A DNA stretch of 64,000 bases from Candidatus Woesearchaeota archaeon B3_Woes (GCA_005222965.1 NJBG01000001.1:146323-210322), one strand, 5' to 3'. Counted from the first letter of the stretch, positions 51,674 through 59,921 are shown. The notes: generated by a model not told the origin, from the sequence alone. Made by a program: numbers and translations.

Positions 51674-51758
51674 AGATTATCAATAATAAACTATTGATAA
51701 TCTTATGTTATACGCAATAAATCTGAAGTCCTTTTTTCTTTTAAGGGGCAAACTTATT
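51674..51758 (+). repeat. Hairpin repeat left of asd, inverted copy at 52871-52991
   Basis: A perfect 12-bp hairpin AGATTATCAATA/TATTGATAATCT (51674-51685 with 51692-51703) is followed by GTTATACGC (51707-51715), AAATCTGAAGTCC (51719-51731) and GGGGCAAACTTATT (51745-51758). The same three blocks occur in the same order on the minus strand right of asd, so asd lies between inverted repeats. The other parts of 51583-51802 show no gene. Confidence 0.72.
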
Positions 51759-51802
51759 ATCATAATATTTTTGATTGCTAACCAACAATTCTCAGAATAA
51801 CT

Positions 51803-52822
51803 TTAATCAAACTTTTCTAAGCTACAAAGTTGCTGTGCGATTAGAGTAGCATTCAGTGCAGCACCTCTCAGGAGTTGGTCTCCACAGACAAACATTCTAA
51901 CACCATTATCAAAAACTTCTGGCTGTCTGATTCTTCCTACTTCAACTTGATAATTCCCTGAAGTGTTAATAGGCATTGGATAAATATTATTCAATGGATC
52001 ATCACAAACTTTGAGCATAGGCTCTTTATCTAAAGCAAATCTATATTCATCCAAATTTATAGGTGTATGTGTTTCAACCATAATATCTTCAGCATGAGAT
52101 CTTTCAACAGGTACTCTCACACAACCACTAGAAATTCTCACAGAATCTTCTAACCCAAGAATTTTTCGAGATTCCCAATCAGTTTTCATCTCTTCTTTTG
52201 TATATCCATTCTCTTGAAATCTATCAATATGAGGGATCACATTAAAAGGCAGAGGATATTGAAATTTACTATGTTCAACAGATTCGCCATCAAGATAATT
52301 CCTAGATTGTTCTAGCAGTTCATTTCTACCCCCATTTCCTGCGCCACTTGCAGATTGGTAAGTAGAAAAAATTATTCTTTCGATTCCAGCCATCTGATTT
52401 AATATGTGTAAAGGTATTGCTGCAATTGCAGTAGTACAATTTGGATTTGCAATTAATCTTGATGGATGCTCTCTTAACAACTCTCCATTGATTTCTGGGA
52501 TTATTAAAGGAACATTATCATCATATCTAAAAGCTGACGAATTGTCTACAACATAACAACCAGAACCCCTTGCTTTTTCCCAATTCGTTTTTGACCAATC
52601 TCCACTAATCGCCCAAAGCGCTAAATCTAAGCTAGAATAATCTGCAGTATCTGCTTTTTGAACAACAATTTTACCAAAGGGAGTTTTTAGACTTTTTCCA
52701 GCAGATTTGCCTGCATAAAGATACAGTTCATCTACTGGAAATTCCAATTTGTCAAGAACATTAATAATTTCTTGACCTACTTCTCCTGTTGCACCAAAGA
52801 TGCCAACCTTTACTTTTCCCAT
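51803..52822 (-). CDS. asd: Aspartate-semialdehyde dehydrogenase
   Basis: 339 residues. NAD(P)-binding start KVGIFGATGEVGQEI, catalytic Cys in NPNCTTA, and catalytic His in PVERSHAED are present. It resembles the bacterial USG-1/Asd branch, and reduces aspartyl phosphate to aspartate semialdehyde for Lys, Thr, Met or diaminopimelate synthesis. No aspartokinase or other pathway gene is in the window, which makes the gene look out of place in a reduced genome. It is framed by inverted hairpin repeats, suggesting that it came in as a cassette. Confidence 0.9.
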   Translation of the reverse strand: MGKVKVGIFGATGEVGQEIINVLDKLEFPVDELYLYAGKSAGKSLKTPFGKIVVQKADTADYSSLDLALWAISGDWSKTNWEKARGSGCYVVDNSSAFRYDDNVPLIIPEINGELLREHPSRLIANPNCTTAIAAIPLHILNQMAGIERIIFSTYQSASGAGNGGRNELLEQSRNYLDGESVEHSKFQYPLPFNVIPHIDRFQENGYTKEEMKTDWESRKILGLEDSVRISSGCVRVPVERSHAEDIMVETHTPINLDEYRFALDKEPMLKVCDDPLNNIYPMPINTSGNYQVEVGRIRQPEVFDNGVRMFVCGDQLLRGAALNATLIAQQLCSLEKFD

Positions 52823-52870
52823 ATAATATTGAAATGGAGGTTAGTATTTAAATATTATTATTCTTTAAAG

Positions 52871-53055
52871 AATAAGTTTGCCCCGGATTTTCTGTCTTAA
52901 TATATCACTTAGTTCTTTTGAAGGACGGACTTCAGATTTACTGTCGCTCCGTTTCACTCCGCGATTTTTTCTTGCAGAAAAAACGTATAACAGCAATCTC
53001 GATGTTATGCGAAATCGAAAGAAAGACCTAAATTAGTTAAATAGAGATGGGGCTT
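52871..53055 (-). repeat. Hairpin repeat between asd and the DMT transporter gene
   Basis: On the minus strand the segment carries AAGCCCCATCTC, GGTCTTTCTTTCGA, a CGCATAACA/TGTTATACG imperfect palindrome, CGGAGTGAAACGGAGCG and then the AAATCTGAAGTCC and GGGGCAAACTTATT blocks shared with the left side of asd. It is richer in G and C than its surroundings. Its outer part is in turn inverted relative to the repeat right of the transporter. No ORF lies in the 52823-53096 gap; a TTTATATA box near 53063 serves the transporter. Confidence 0.7.
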
Positions 53056-53096
53056 CAGCAATATTTATATACAATCCTTAGATATTTAATTATAGT

Positions 53097-53996
53097 ATGG
53101 AAACTTGGATAATTTTTGCATTAATCGCACCTGCACTTTGGGCTATCACAAATTTATTTGATAGTAGGCTAAGAAACTTTCATATTAAAGATGAATTTGT
53201 GCTAACTACTTTTGCTGGTTTTGTTGGACTACTAGCATTTCTTTTTATTCCAATATATGGATTTTCATTCCCAGGAATTTGGATTTTCATTGTTTCAATG
53301 ATTGCAGGAGTTCTATATATTTACACAATGATTCCATACTTCAAAGCATTGTCTTTAGAAGACACCTCTACCGTAATAATGCTTTGGTATATAACTCCAG
53401 TTCTTATTCCTTTCTTCGCAAGATTTTTTCTCAATGAAAATCTTTTACTTATTCAATATTTAGGATTCATCCTTATTTTATTAGGAGGTTTACTTATTTC
53501 AATAAAAAGAAATGCTCTTAAGAAGATTCATATTAGCAAGGCATTATTTATGATGTTAGCTTCAGGAATAATGCTTGATATTTATTACCTTCTTGAAAAA
53601 TATATTTATCAAAACCAATCATTTTGGAATGGATTTTTGTGGATTAGATTTGGAAGTTTTGTTGGGGCATTAACTATTTTAGCAATTCCAAAATACAGAA
53701 ATTCATTCATTCAAATGAAAAACACTTTGAATTTTAAATCTTTTAAATTGATTTTTGGAGGAGAATTGCTAAATCTAATAGCCCTTGTTTCCATTGGATT
53801 TGCATTGAGTTTAGGTTCAGTTAGCTTAGTAATATCATTAACAAACTTCCAACCATTATTCTTAATTGTATTTATCATCCTATTGTCAAAATTCTTTCCA
53901 AAATTATATAAAGAAAAATTATCCAAGAAAATTATATTTGTTAAAGTAATAGCTGTTGCATTATTGATATTAGGATTGTATCTTATTGTTATGTAA
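53097..53996 (+). CDS. EamA/DMT-family transporter
   Basis: 299 residues with ten membrane helices in two EamA repeats; the start METWIIFALIAPALWAITNL and the second-half segment NLIALVSIGFALSLGSVSLV are typical. Such permeases export or import small metabolites such as amino acids or nucleotide sugars; no substrate can be named. The TTTATATA box about 34 nt before the ATG is archaeal. The stop codon is inside the right-hand inverted repeat, and both ends lie in inverted repeats, so it may be a mobile passenger. Confidence 0.88.
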   Translation: METWIIFALIAPALWAITNLFDSRLRNFHIKDEFVLTTFAGFVGLLAFLFIPIYGFSFPGIWIFIVSMIAGVLYIYTMIPYFKALSLEDTSTVIMLWYITPVLIPFFARFFLNENLLLIQYLGFILILLGGLLISIKRNALKKIHISKALFMMLASGIMLDIYYLLEKYIYQNQSFWNGFLWIRFGSFVGALTILAIPKYRNSFIQMKNTLNFKSFKLIFGGELLNLIALVSIGFALSLGSVSLVISLTNFQPLFLIVFIILLSKFFPKLYKEKLSKKIIFVKVIAVALLILGLYLIVM

Positions 53997-54120
53997 GCCC
54001 CAACTCCTTGATTCTTTGTTTTGATGTATCGCATTCGCTCTTTAGATGAACGGTCTTTCTTTCGACTCAAGGGGACGCTGCGCTTTCAGGCTAAAGCCCT
54101 TACCCCCATATAACACAAGC
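53995..54120 (+). repeat. Hairpin repeat right of the DMT transporter gene
   Basis: AAGCCCCAACTC (53995-54006) and GGTCTTTCTTTCGA (54052-54065) are inverted copies of sequences at 53044-53055 (one mismatch) and 53015-53028 (perfect). Further hairpin potential: CCTTGA/TCAAGG and GGGCTTTAGCC-type arms. The 12-mer includes the transporter stop codon. The gap to the next gene at 54180 holds only a TTTATAAA box near 54150. Confidence 0.68.
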
Positions 54121-54179
54121 TAACGCAACAATGCATCATTTAACATAGCTTTATAAACCAACCAATATTTTAAGTTACT

Positions 54180-54533
54180 ATGAGAGACTTCAAAAAAGGT
54201 AGATCTGATAGAAAACCTAGAAGATCTAGTAGAAGGGACGATTCTGACGAAGGAGGAGACTTTAAGAGCTTTAGAGCAAGAAAATCATCCGGAAGATCAG
54301 GTAGAAGGGATTCTTCTAGAAGAAGTTCAAGAATAGAAATGCATGAAGTCGTTTGTGACAAATGCGGCGAAAAATGCGAAGTTCCTTTCAAACCAACTTC
54401 AAGTAAACCTGTTTATTGTAGTGATTGTTTTACAAAAGAAGATGGAAGATCATCGAGAGGTAAATCTTCAAACGGACTTGATGAAGTAAACAAAAAGCTT
54501 GATAAAATTATGAAAGCATTGAAAATCGAATAA
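54180..54533 (+). CDS. Arg/Ser-rich zinc-binding protein
   Basis: 117 residues. Residues 1-50 are rich in Arg, Ser, Lys and Asp in RS-like runs (RKPRRSSRRDDS), followed by a zinc motif with CDKCGEKCEVPF and YCSDCF (C-x2-C...C-x2-C), and a short helical C-terminal tail. The zinc motif is of the kind common in DPANN and CPR small proteins. The basic RS-like half suggests RNA or DNA binding. TTTATAAA box about 26 nt before the ATG. Function unknown. Confidence 0.75.
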   Translation: MRDFKKGRSDRKPRRSSRRDDSDEGGDFKSFRARKSSGRSGRRDSSRRSSRIEMHEVVCDKCGEKCEVPFKPTSSKPVYCSDCFTKEDGRSSRGKSSNGLDEVNKKLDKIMKALKIE

Positions 54534-54537
54534 AATT

Positions 54538-54969
54538 CTAATCAAAATAATCCTCATAACAAAAATTTTTACTAAAAGAATTCCCTTCATAAGAACAAAC
54601 TCCTTTCTCCTCGATAATATTATTATCTAAAAAATCTCTAAATTTGTTGATAAGACTATTACAATCAGAACATCTCTTAAAATGAGTTTCAATCTCAATC
54701 CTAAACTCTTTCTCACTCATTTTAATAATTTTAGAAGGAACAGAAGATTTTTCAAGAAAATCCTTATAAATATTATCAACAAATCTGTTATCTGAAATAG
54801 CGTCAGAAAGTTTTAAATTAAGCGCACATTTCTTAGGAGACGTAGAACTTACTATTTCACGATTAATAAGCATACAATTACCTTTCTTTAACTTAACTTC
54901 CTTCTCTTGTTTTTTCCTTAAAAGATTAGCAGGAAGTTTTAAACTACCATCTTTATTAAATTCAACCAT
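54538..54969 (-). CDS. Hypothetical protein with Cys/His metal-site candidate
   Basis: 143 residues. The N-terminus has a SLKLPANLLRKK segment that resembles the start of AbrB-like or ribbon DNA-binding proteins. The middle is helical, and the C-terminal part holds THFKRCSDCNSLINKF, an H-x4-C-x2-C zinc candidate. I do not recognise the family. It lies 15 nt after the YkgJ-family gene on the same strand, so they are probably co-transcribed, and it is convergent with the RS-rich gene. Confidence 0.62.
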   Translation of the reverse strand: MVEFNKDGSLKLPANLLRKKQEKEVKLKKGNCMLINREIVSSTSPKKCALNLKLSDAISDNRFVDNIYKDFLEKSSVPSKIIKMSEKEFRIEIETHFKRCSDCNSLINKFRDFLDNNIIEEKGVCSYEGNSFSKNFCYEDYFD

Positions 54970-54984
54970 AAAAGAATGATTTAG

Positions 54985-55359
54985 CTATTGTTTAAAAGAG
55001 TTTTTATATTTATTAATATCTTTAATCATTCCTTTAAAATCTTTTTTCTTAGAATTACAAAAAAAAGCCCTGCAAGCTTTAGGTCGAATTGAATGTATTG
55101 AACATTTGCCTTTCACAAGGGAATCGGAGATTCCATGTGCCCCAGAAATCTTTGATTTCTGTGGTTTCAAATAAATGCAGCTGCCATTTTCCTGCTGTTT
55201 AATTATGTTTGCACCGCACAATTCTGCTTCTTCAAAATCATCAACTAAACCAAACTCTTCAAACTGGGTTTTATAATTACCAGAATTATATTCTTCTTTA
55301 TTTAAATTTATTAAGAATAATTTGCAACAAATTCCGCATTCAAAACAACTATCTACCAT
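54985..55359 (-). CDS. YkgJ-family cysteine-cluster protein carrying an in-frame 51-nt insertion
   Basis: 124 residues. The Cys cluster typical of the family is present: CFECGICCKLF near the start, and GKCSIHSIRPKACRAFFC at the end, likely binding metal or an Fe-S cluster. Between CIYLKP and KGKCS is a 17-residue stretch (QKSKISGAHGISDSLV) encoded by a double-hairpin element. This stretch has no counterpart in the usual tight spacing of the family. The function of YkgJ proteins is unknown. TATA-like AT-rich promoter upstream. Confidence 0.8.
   Translation of the reverse strand: MVDSCFECGICCKLFLINLNKEEYNSGNYKTQFEEFGLVDDFEEAELCGANIIKQQENGSCIYLKPQKSKISGAHGISDSLVKGKCSIHSIRPKACRAFFCNSKKKDFKGMIKDINKYKNSFKQ
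55114..55164 (-). repeat. 51-nt double-hairpin element inside the YkgJ-family gene
   Basis: Read on the coding strand: CAGAAATC-AAA-GATTTCTG, then the spacer GGGCACAT, then GGAATC-TCC-GATTCC, flanked by CCACA and TTGTG ends. It is translated as 17 codons. It aligns without gaps, in the same reading frame, with the element in dphB at 60197-60247. Confidence 0.75.
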
Positions 55360-55398
55360 AATAAAAAAAATTTAATTAAAAAGATTATTTAAGCATGA

Positions 55399-55590
55399 TT
55401 ACTCTTTGTTAACATTTACTGCTTTTGGTCCTCTATCTCCTTCTTCAACGTCAAAAGTAACTTGATCATTTTCATTTAAGTTTAATCCTTCTTTTAATCC
55501 TGTTTGATGTACAAAATATTCTTTTCCATCTTCACCAGCAATAAATCCGAATCCTTTTGAATTATTGAAAAATTTTACTGTTCCATTCAT
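55399..55590 (-). CDS. Cold shock domain protein
   Basis: 63 residues, a single cold shock domain starting MNGTVKFFNNSKGFGFIAG with RNP1 (KGFGFI) and RNP2 (YFVHQ). It binds single-stranded RNA or DNA and probably acts as RNA chaperone. The bacterial-type protein is found in only some archaea. GGGGGTGA lies upstream of the ATG and overlaps the end of a 44-residue zinc protein gene, so the two are co-translated. Confidence 0.92.
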   Translation of the reverse strand: MNGTVKFFNNSKGFGFIAGEDGKEYFVHQTGLKEGLNLNENDQVTFDVEEGDRGPKAVNVNKE

Positions 55591-55594
55591 ATTT

Positions 55595-55729
55595 TCACCC
55601 CCTTTTATTTATTTCTTTATTATACTTTGCTTGACATTTTTTGCAGTAATTAATTTTTGATTCACCTTTATTTACTACAAATCTATCTCTACATAATCGA
55701 CAAAATTTTATTATTTTATATTCTACCAT
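55595..55729 (-). CDS. 44-residue zinc-ribbon protein
   Basis: A very small ORF from ATG 55729: MVEYKIIKFCRLCRDRF then a turn and YCKKCQAKYNKEINKRG. Two C-x2-C knuckles 23 residues apart form a zinc ribbon, and the protein is strongly basic. Its stop lies four bases before the cold shock ATG and its last codons are the Shine-Dalgarno site of that gene. The tight coupling supports a real gene, perhaps RNA-binding. The stretch upstream (55730-55890) is AT-rich with an AAAATATAAATG promoter-like box. Confidence 0.7.
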   Translation of the reverse strand: MVEYKIIKFCRLCRDRFVVNKGESKINYCKKCQAKYNKEINKRG

Positions 55730-55890
55730 CTTATTACCAAAGACATTCGTTTTTATTGTCTTTTATCATTTATATTTTTTACAGAAACAGTTTAATTGTT
55801 TTATTTTAACTAATATCAAATTGTTCTGAATAATACACTTTAAAACCCTTCTGTCTTTTTAAATGTTTCTATATTATTATAACTTAGAAA

Positions 55891-56022
55891 TCACTCTTTT
55901 TTAGGCTTAATTCTAACTTTTTTTGTATGATGAAACTTATTACTAATACATTCAATTTCTTTTACCTGATACTTCTCAGGGTGTTTTATATTATACGCTG
56001 TCCATCTTTTGCTTTTTGACAT
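55891..56022 (-). CDS. Small basic protein, unknown
   Basis: 43 residues from ATG 56022: MSKSKRWTAYNIKHPEKYQV and a Lys/His-rich rest, ending KVRIKPKKE. A CTTTATAAT box lies 15-20 nt upstream. The frame remains open upstream to 56097, but that part overlaps the ligase and starts with TTG, so the shorter form is preferred. Strong positive charge suggests nucleic acid binding. No family is recognised. Confidence 0.45.
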   Translation of the reverse strand: MSKSKRWTAYNIKHPEKYQVKEIECISNKFHHTKKVRIKPKKE

Positions 56023-56059
56023 CTTATACTGAGGAATTATAAAGCCTTTAAAAAGCTTA

Positions 56060-57808
56060 CTAATTTCTTTTTTTCTGTTTAAAATAGAAATCCTCAACTT
56101 CCTCTAATGTTACTATATCTTCTGCAGATCTCTCCATATTCCTTAATCTTAAAACTCTTGGAAACCTTAGAGCATAACCTGAAGAATAAGTAGGAGACTT
56201 CTGAATTTCCTCATAAGCAACCTCAACAACAATCTTTGGTTTAAGTTTCACAACCTTCCCTTTCTGACTTATAACTAAAGGCTCTAATAATTTTGTTAAT
56301 TGATCAAAGGTAACCCCTTCTGATTTTTCTTTTATTCCAGTACCAACCTTACCAATTCCAACAAAATTTCCATTCTCATCTAAACAAGCTAATCTAAAAC
56401 TAGAAAACCATTTTGCGCGCTTTCCCTCTCCACACTCTGCCCCTGTTATAACCAAATCCATTGGCTCTTCTGCTTCCTTCATCTTTACCATATTACCAAC
56501 TCTAGCACCAGGCTTATAGGGAGCATCTAATTTTTTCAGCATCAAACCTTCATTACCTTCTTTTAAAGATTGTTTGTAAAATTTATTAACATCATCTTCA
56601 TTATTAACAATTTGACATTTAGACAAAACAATTTTTTTAGGAACAGGCTTTACTATCTTCTCAAGCAAGGCCCTTCTATTCTTAAAAGGCTCTTTAATCA
56701 TATTCTTATCATTGTAATACATACAATCAAAAATATTAAGCTCAACTGGAAATTTTTTTGCTATGTGCTCAATATCATACTTTCTTCTAATTCTCTGAGA
56801 AATACTTTGAAAAGGAAGATACTCTCCAGTCTTAGAAGAAAACCCAACAGCTTCTGAATCAAGAATAAAACTATCTCCTTTTACATGCTCTTTAATATAT
56901 TTAACAACCTCTGGAAACTGTTTTGTTACATTTTCAAGATTTCTTGTAAACAGTAAAATTTTGTCTTTATCTTTATGCACCTGTATTCTAAAACCATCAT
57001 ACTTATACTCTGCTTGTGCAGGAACATCAACCCTTTCCAAAGCAGATTTTGCATCTTTTTCTTTTGGACCAAGCATAACTTTTATTGGAATTCCGACATT
57101 TAATCCAATGCTTTTTATTTTTCCTTCCTTAACCATTTTAGCTACTAAGCTAAAATCATTTGACATATCGTATGCTTCCTGAACTAGATTACTATATTTA
57201 TTATACTCCTCTCTATCCTCAACATCAATACTTTTTTCTTTCTCATTATACTTAACCTTTGCTTCTGGAAAATAAGCCCAGACAATAGAATCCCTTAAAG
57301 TTCCTGTAGCTGTTCCAACTCTTAGTTCTTCTAATAATGTCCTTATAATATACTTTGCTTCTAATGGTTTTGCAGAAGTCAATAATTCAGCTATAAGTCC
57401 TACTTTCTTATCAACAGTTCCAAGCCCATCTAATGTTGCTAACTTGCTAATATTATCAAAAACCTTTTTTACAGCCAAACTCTTAGAAAACAAAGCAACC
57501 TGCTTTTTTTGTTTTATCAGATTTTCAGCAACATTACCTAAATCTCCTATTCTTGCCCATTCTTTCTCAATTTTACTAGCATCTATTCCAGTTGCTTTAT
57601 TAATAGCCTTTAAGACTAATCTTGAAGCAACACCAATTTTTCTCTCATCCCACTGAGGAAAAACTCGTCCTTGTAATAAAAGAATTGTTGTATGTAATTC
57701 TTCTTCATTAATTTTTTTTAAGAATTCTGAAATGATAAATGTCTTTTCTAATCTTTTTGTTGTTGATTCTAATTTTTGATAAACCTCAACTAGCTTAATA
57801 TATTCCAT
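56060..57808 (-). CDS. lig: ATP-dependent DNA ligase
   Basis: 582 residues with an N-terminal DNA-binding domain, an adenylation domain with the active-site motif EYKYDGFRIQVHK (Lys is adenylated), downstream nucleotidyltransferase motifs (DSEAVGF, EGLMLKKLDAPYKPG) and an OB-fold domain ending with LRFPRVLRLRNMERSAED. It seals nicks in DNA replication and repair. Length and layout are typical of archaeal Lig I. Divergent from the nitroreductase gene. Confidence 0.95.
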   Translation of the reverse strand: MEYIKLVEVYQKLESTTKRLEKTFIISEFLKKINEEELHTTILLLQGRVFPQWDERKIGVASRLVLKAINKATGIDASKIEKEWARIGDLGNVAENLIKQKKQVALFSKSLAVKKVFDNISKLATLDGLGTVDKKVGLIAELLTSAKPLEAKYIIRTLLEELRVGTATGTLRDSIVWAYFPEAKVKYNEKEKSIDVEDREEYNKYSNLVQEAYDMSNDFSLVAKMVKEGKIKSIGLNVGIPIKVMLGPKEKDAKSALERVDVPAQAEYKYDGFRIQVHKDKDKILLFTRNLENVTKQFPEVVKYIKEHVKGDSFILDSEAVGFSSKTGEYLPFQSISQRIRRKYDIEHIAKKFPVELNIFDCMYYNDKNMIKEPFKNRRALLEKIVKPVPKKIVLSKCQIVNNEDDVNKFYKQSLKEGNEGLMLKKLDAPYKPGARVGNMVKMKEAEEPMDLVITGAECGEGKRAKWFSSFRLACLDENGNFVGIGKVGTGIKEKSEGVTFDQLTKLLEPLVISQKGKVVKLKPKIVVEVAYEEIQKSPTYSSGYALRFPRVLRLRNMERSAEDIVTLEEVEDFYFKQKKRN

Positions 57809-57897
57809 GTTACTCTATAACATTAATTAATATATAAAGGTTTAGGCCAAAAAATTTATATACTTATCTACTTAAATTTAACATAAAAGAGGCAAAT

Positions 57898-58536
57898 ATG
57901 GAAACAGAGGACTGTATTATAACCAGAAGAAGTATTCGAAAATTTAAGAATGTCAAAATTGACATGGAAAAGATAGGAAAAATACTAGAAGCTGGAAGAG
58001 CAGCTCCTTCTTCAGGAAATCTCCAAAACTGGAGATTTATTATGGTTGATGATGAGGATAAAAAAAAGGCAATAGCAGAAGCCTGTTTTGGACAATATTG
58101 GATAGCTACTGCGCCAATCGTCATTGTTATTTGCAGCAAACCTTTGTCAGCTAAAAGGCACTATGGTATAAGGGGGGAAAGATTGTATTCAGTACAAAAC
58201 TGTGCTGCAGTTGCAGAAAACATGCTTCTAATGGCTCATGATCAAGGGTTAGGTGGGTGTTGGATTGGTGCTTTTGAAGAAGATAAAATTAAACCTTTAT
58301 TAAAAATAATAGATGAAGCAAGACCCCAAATCATTATCCCTATAGGATATCCTGATGAAGAACCCTTAATTCCATCAAAATTTAGATTGGATAATGTAGC
58401 TTACTGGAATGAATGGTGGGGAAGAGTAAAAGATGTTGATGTTTTCCTAGGATTTACCACAAGTGCTCAAATTAAGAGGGGAGTTAATAAAGGCAAGGAA
58501 ATTCTCGAGAAGGCGAGGAAAAAAATACAAAAATAG
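57898..58536 (+). CDS. Nitroreductase-family flavoprotein
   Basis: 212 residues. The FMN-binding start TRRSIRKFKNVKID, the middle RAAPSSGNLQNWRFI and the later AVAENMLLMAHDQGLGGCWIG segments are those of the nitroreductase superfamily; IIPIGYPDE follows. It uses FMN and NAD(P)H to reduce nitro groups, quinones or flavin. The natural substrate is unknown. GAGG lies before the ATG; a TTTATATA box lies about 40 nt upstream. Confidence 0.88.
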   Translation: METEDCIITRRSIRKFKNVKIDMEKIGKILEAGRAAPSSGNLQNWRFIMVDDEDKKKAIAEACFGQYWIATAPIVIVICSKPLSAKRHYGIRGERLYSVQNCAAVAENMLLMAHDQGLGGCWIGAFEEDKIKPLLKIIDEARPQIIIPIGYPDEEPLIPSKFRLDNVAYWNEWWGRVKDVDVFLGFTTSAQIKRGVNKGKEILEKARKKIQK

Positions 58537-58629
58537 TTAATTATATTCTATAAACTATATTTTCAAGTTTAGAAATGTTTAAATATTATAATAGTCAATA
58601 ATAAGAAATATAATAATAACCTTGTTTTT

Positions 58630-58722
58630 TTGGCGAAAAACTCGGGTTATTAAGCGTGTATATTTTCTTGGCGAAAAGTTTTGTTAGTCCAAAGTGCGTA
58701 TGCTTTTAGTACCTGTTGGCGC
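58630..58722 (+). repeat. Three TTGGCG repeats in the ftsZ upstream region
   Basis: TTGGCGAAAA occurs at 58630-58639 and 58668-58677, and TTGGCGC at 58716-58722. Between the copies similar follow-up sequence recurs (GCGTGTATATTTT and GCGTATGCTTTT). They lie 110-210 bp before the ftsZ ATG in a 303-bp gap without ORF. They could be operator sites for a cell-cycle regulator. A TATATA box and GGGG-type Shine-Dalgarno follow nearer to ftsZ. Confidence 0.5.
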
Positions 58723-58839
58723 AGATATTAAAAAACACCTTTTTCTAGAGATAGTAATAAAAAACTCAAATATAAATATTTCGATACTGGAATATATAGG
58801 TTTGGGGATATATAAAAAAGAAAAAGGGGTTGATACCAA

Positions 58840-59907
58840 ATGGATTTTATCGTTGAAAATGCAGTAAAGAACTCGGATGAGAAAAAATTTGAAAACTTAG
58901 TAGGCCAAGCAAATATAAGGGTTGTCGGAGTAGGAGGAGCAGGCAACAATATGGTAAGTTGGTTGTATAAAAAAGGTATAAAAGGAGCTGAAATAGTGGC
59001 TTGTAATACAGACCAACAACACCTAAATATTACTGAAGCTGATAAAAAGTTTGTAATAGGAAAGGAAATCACAAGAGGATTGGGATGTGGAGGTTATCCT
59101 GAAAAAGGAGCTGAAGCTGCACAGGAAAGCTTACAAGAGATAAAGGATGCTTTGAAAAGCACAGATATGGCTTTTGTATGTGCTGGTGAAGGTGGAGGAA
59201 CAGGAACAGGGGGCGCTCCAATTGTAGCTCAAATTGCTAAAGATTCTGGTGCTATTGTCATTGGAACAGTCACAATGCCTTTTAAAATTGAAAGAGCAAG
59301 AGTAGATAAAGCAGAATTTGGATTACAGCAATTAAGACAAGCATGTGACACTGTAATTGTAATTGATAATAATAGATTAGTAAATATTGCAGGAAATCTA
59401 CCTATACAACAAGCATTTGCTGTTGCTAATGAATTGATCTCAACAATGATCAAAGGAATAGTTGAAACAATAGCAGTTCCTTCATTAGTTAACCTTGATT
59501 ATGCAGATGTTAAATCTATTATGACAAACGGAGGCGTAGCTGCTATAGGTGTAGGAGCATCCGATACCACAAATAAAGTAGAAGAAGCTGTAAAAGGGGC
59601 ATTAAGCAATCCTTTACTTGATATAGATTATAAAGGTGCAACAGGAGCTTTAATCCATGTACACGGTGGAACAGATATGACTCTTGATGAAGTTAGCAAA
59701 GTAGGAGAAATGGTAACTGAAACATTAGATGATGAAGCAAATGTCATCTGGGGAGCAAGAGTTAGTGAAGACATGAAAGGAAAACTAACAGTAATGACAA
59801 TAATAACTGGTGTAAAAAGTCCATGGATCCTGGGTAAAGTGGATTACTCTCAACCAACCCCTCAGGCTCAAGAAATTAGTGACGAGCTAGGAATAGAAAT
59901 AATTTGA
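58840..59907 (+). CDS. ftsZ: Cell division GTPase FtsZ
   Basis: 355 residues. GTP-binding elements: VVGVGGAGNNMVSWLYKKG, the tubulin signature GEGGGTGTGGAP, and the T7 loop region with NLDYADVKSIMTNGG, whose Asp supports GTP hydrolysis. The C-terminal tail is short, ending SDELGIEII; it may bind an anchor such as SepF. It polymerises into the division ring. The gene has a long upstream region with repeats and is followed by a hairpin terminator, so it is probably a single-gene transcript. Confidence 0.96.
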   Translation: MDFIVENAVKNSDEKKFENLVGQANIRVVGVGGAGNNMVSWLYKKGIKGAEIVACNTDQQHLNITEADKKFVIGKEITRGLGCGGYPEKGAEAAQESLQEIKDALKSTDMAFVCAGEGGGTGTGGAPIVAQIAKDSGAIVIGTVTMPFKIERARVDKAEFGLQQLRQACDTVIVIDNNRLVNIAGNLPIQQAFAVANELISTMIKGIVETIAVPSLVNLDYADVKSIMTNGGVAAIGVGASDTTNKVEEAVKGALSNPLLDIDYKGATGALIHVHGGTDMTLDEVSKVGEMVTETLDDEANVIWGARVSEDMKGKLTVMTIITGVKSPWILGKVDYSQPTPQAQEISDELGIEII

Positions 59908-59921
59908 GTCTTAGGTATTTC

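Noticed and set aside
51600-54130. A complete integron
   Set aside because: No integrase gene is present, and the core-box spacing (about 26 nt) is shorter than any normal attC site; only attC-like boxes are noted.
56023-56097. 68-residue form of the small basic protein at 55891
   Set aside because: The extension starts with TTG, overlaps the ligase 3' end in another frame and lacks a ribosome site.
58620-58730. Short CRISPR array upstream of ftsZ
   Set aside because: Repeats are only 7-10 bp long and unevenly spaced; no cas gene lies in the window.
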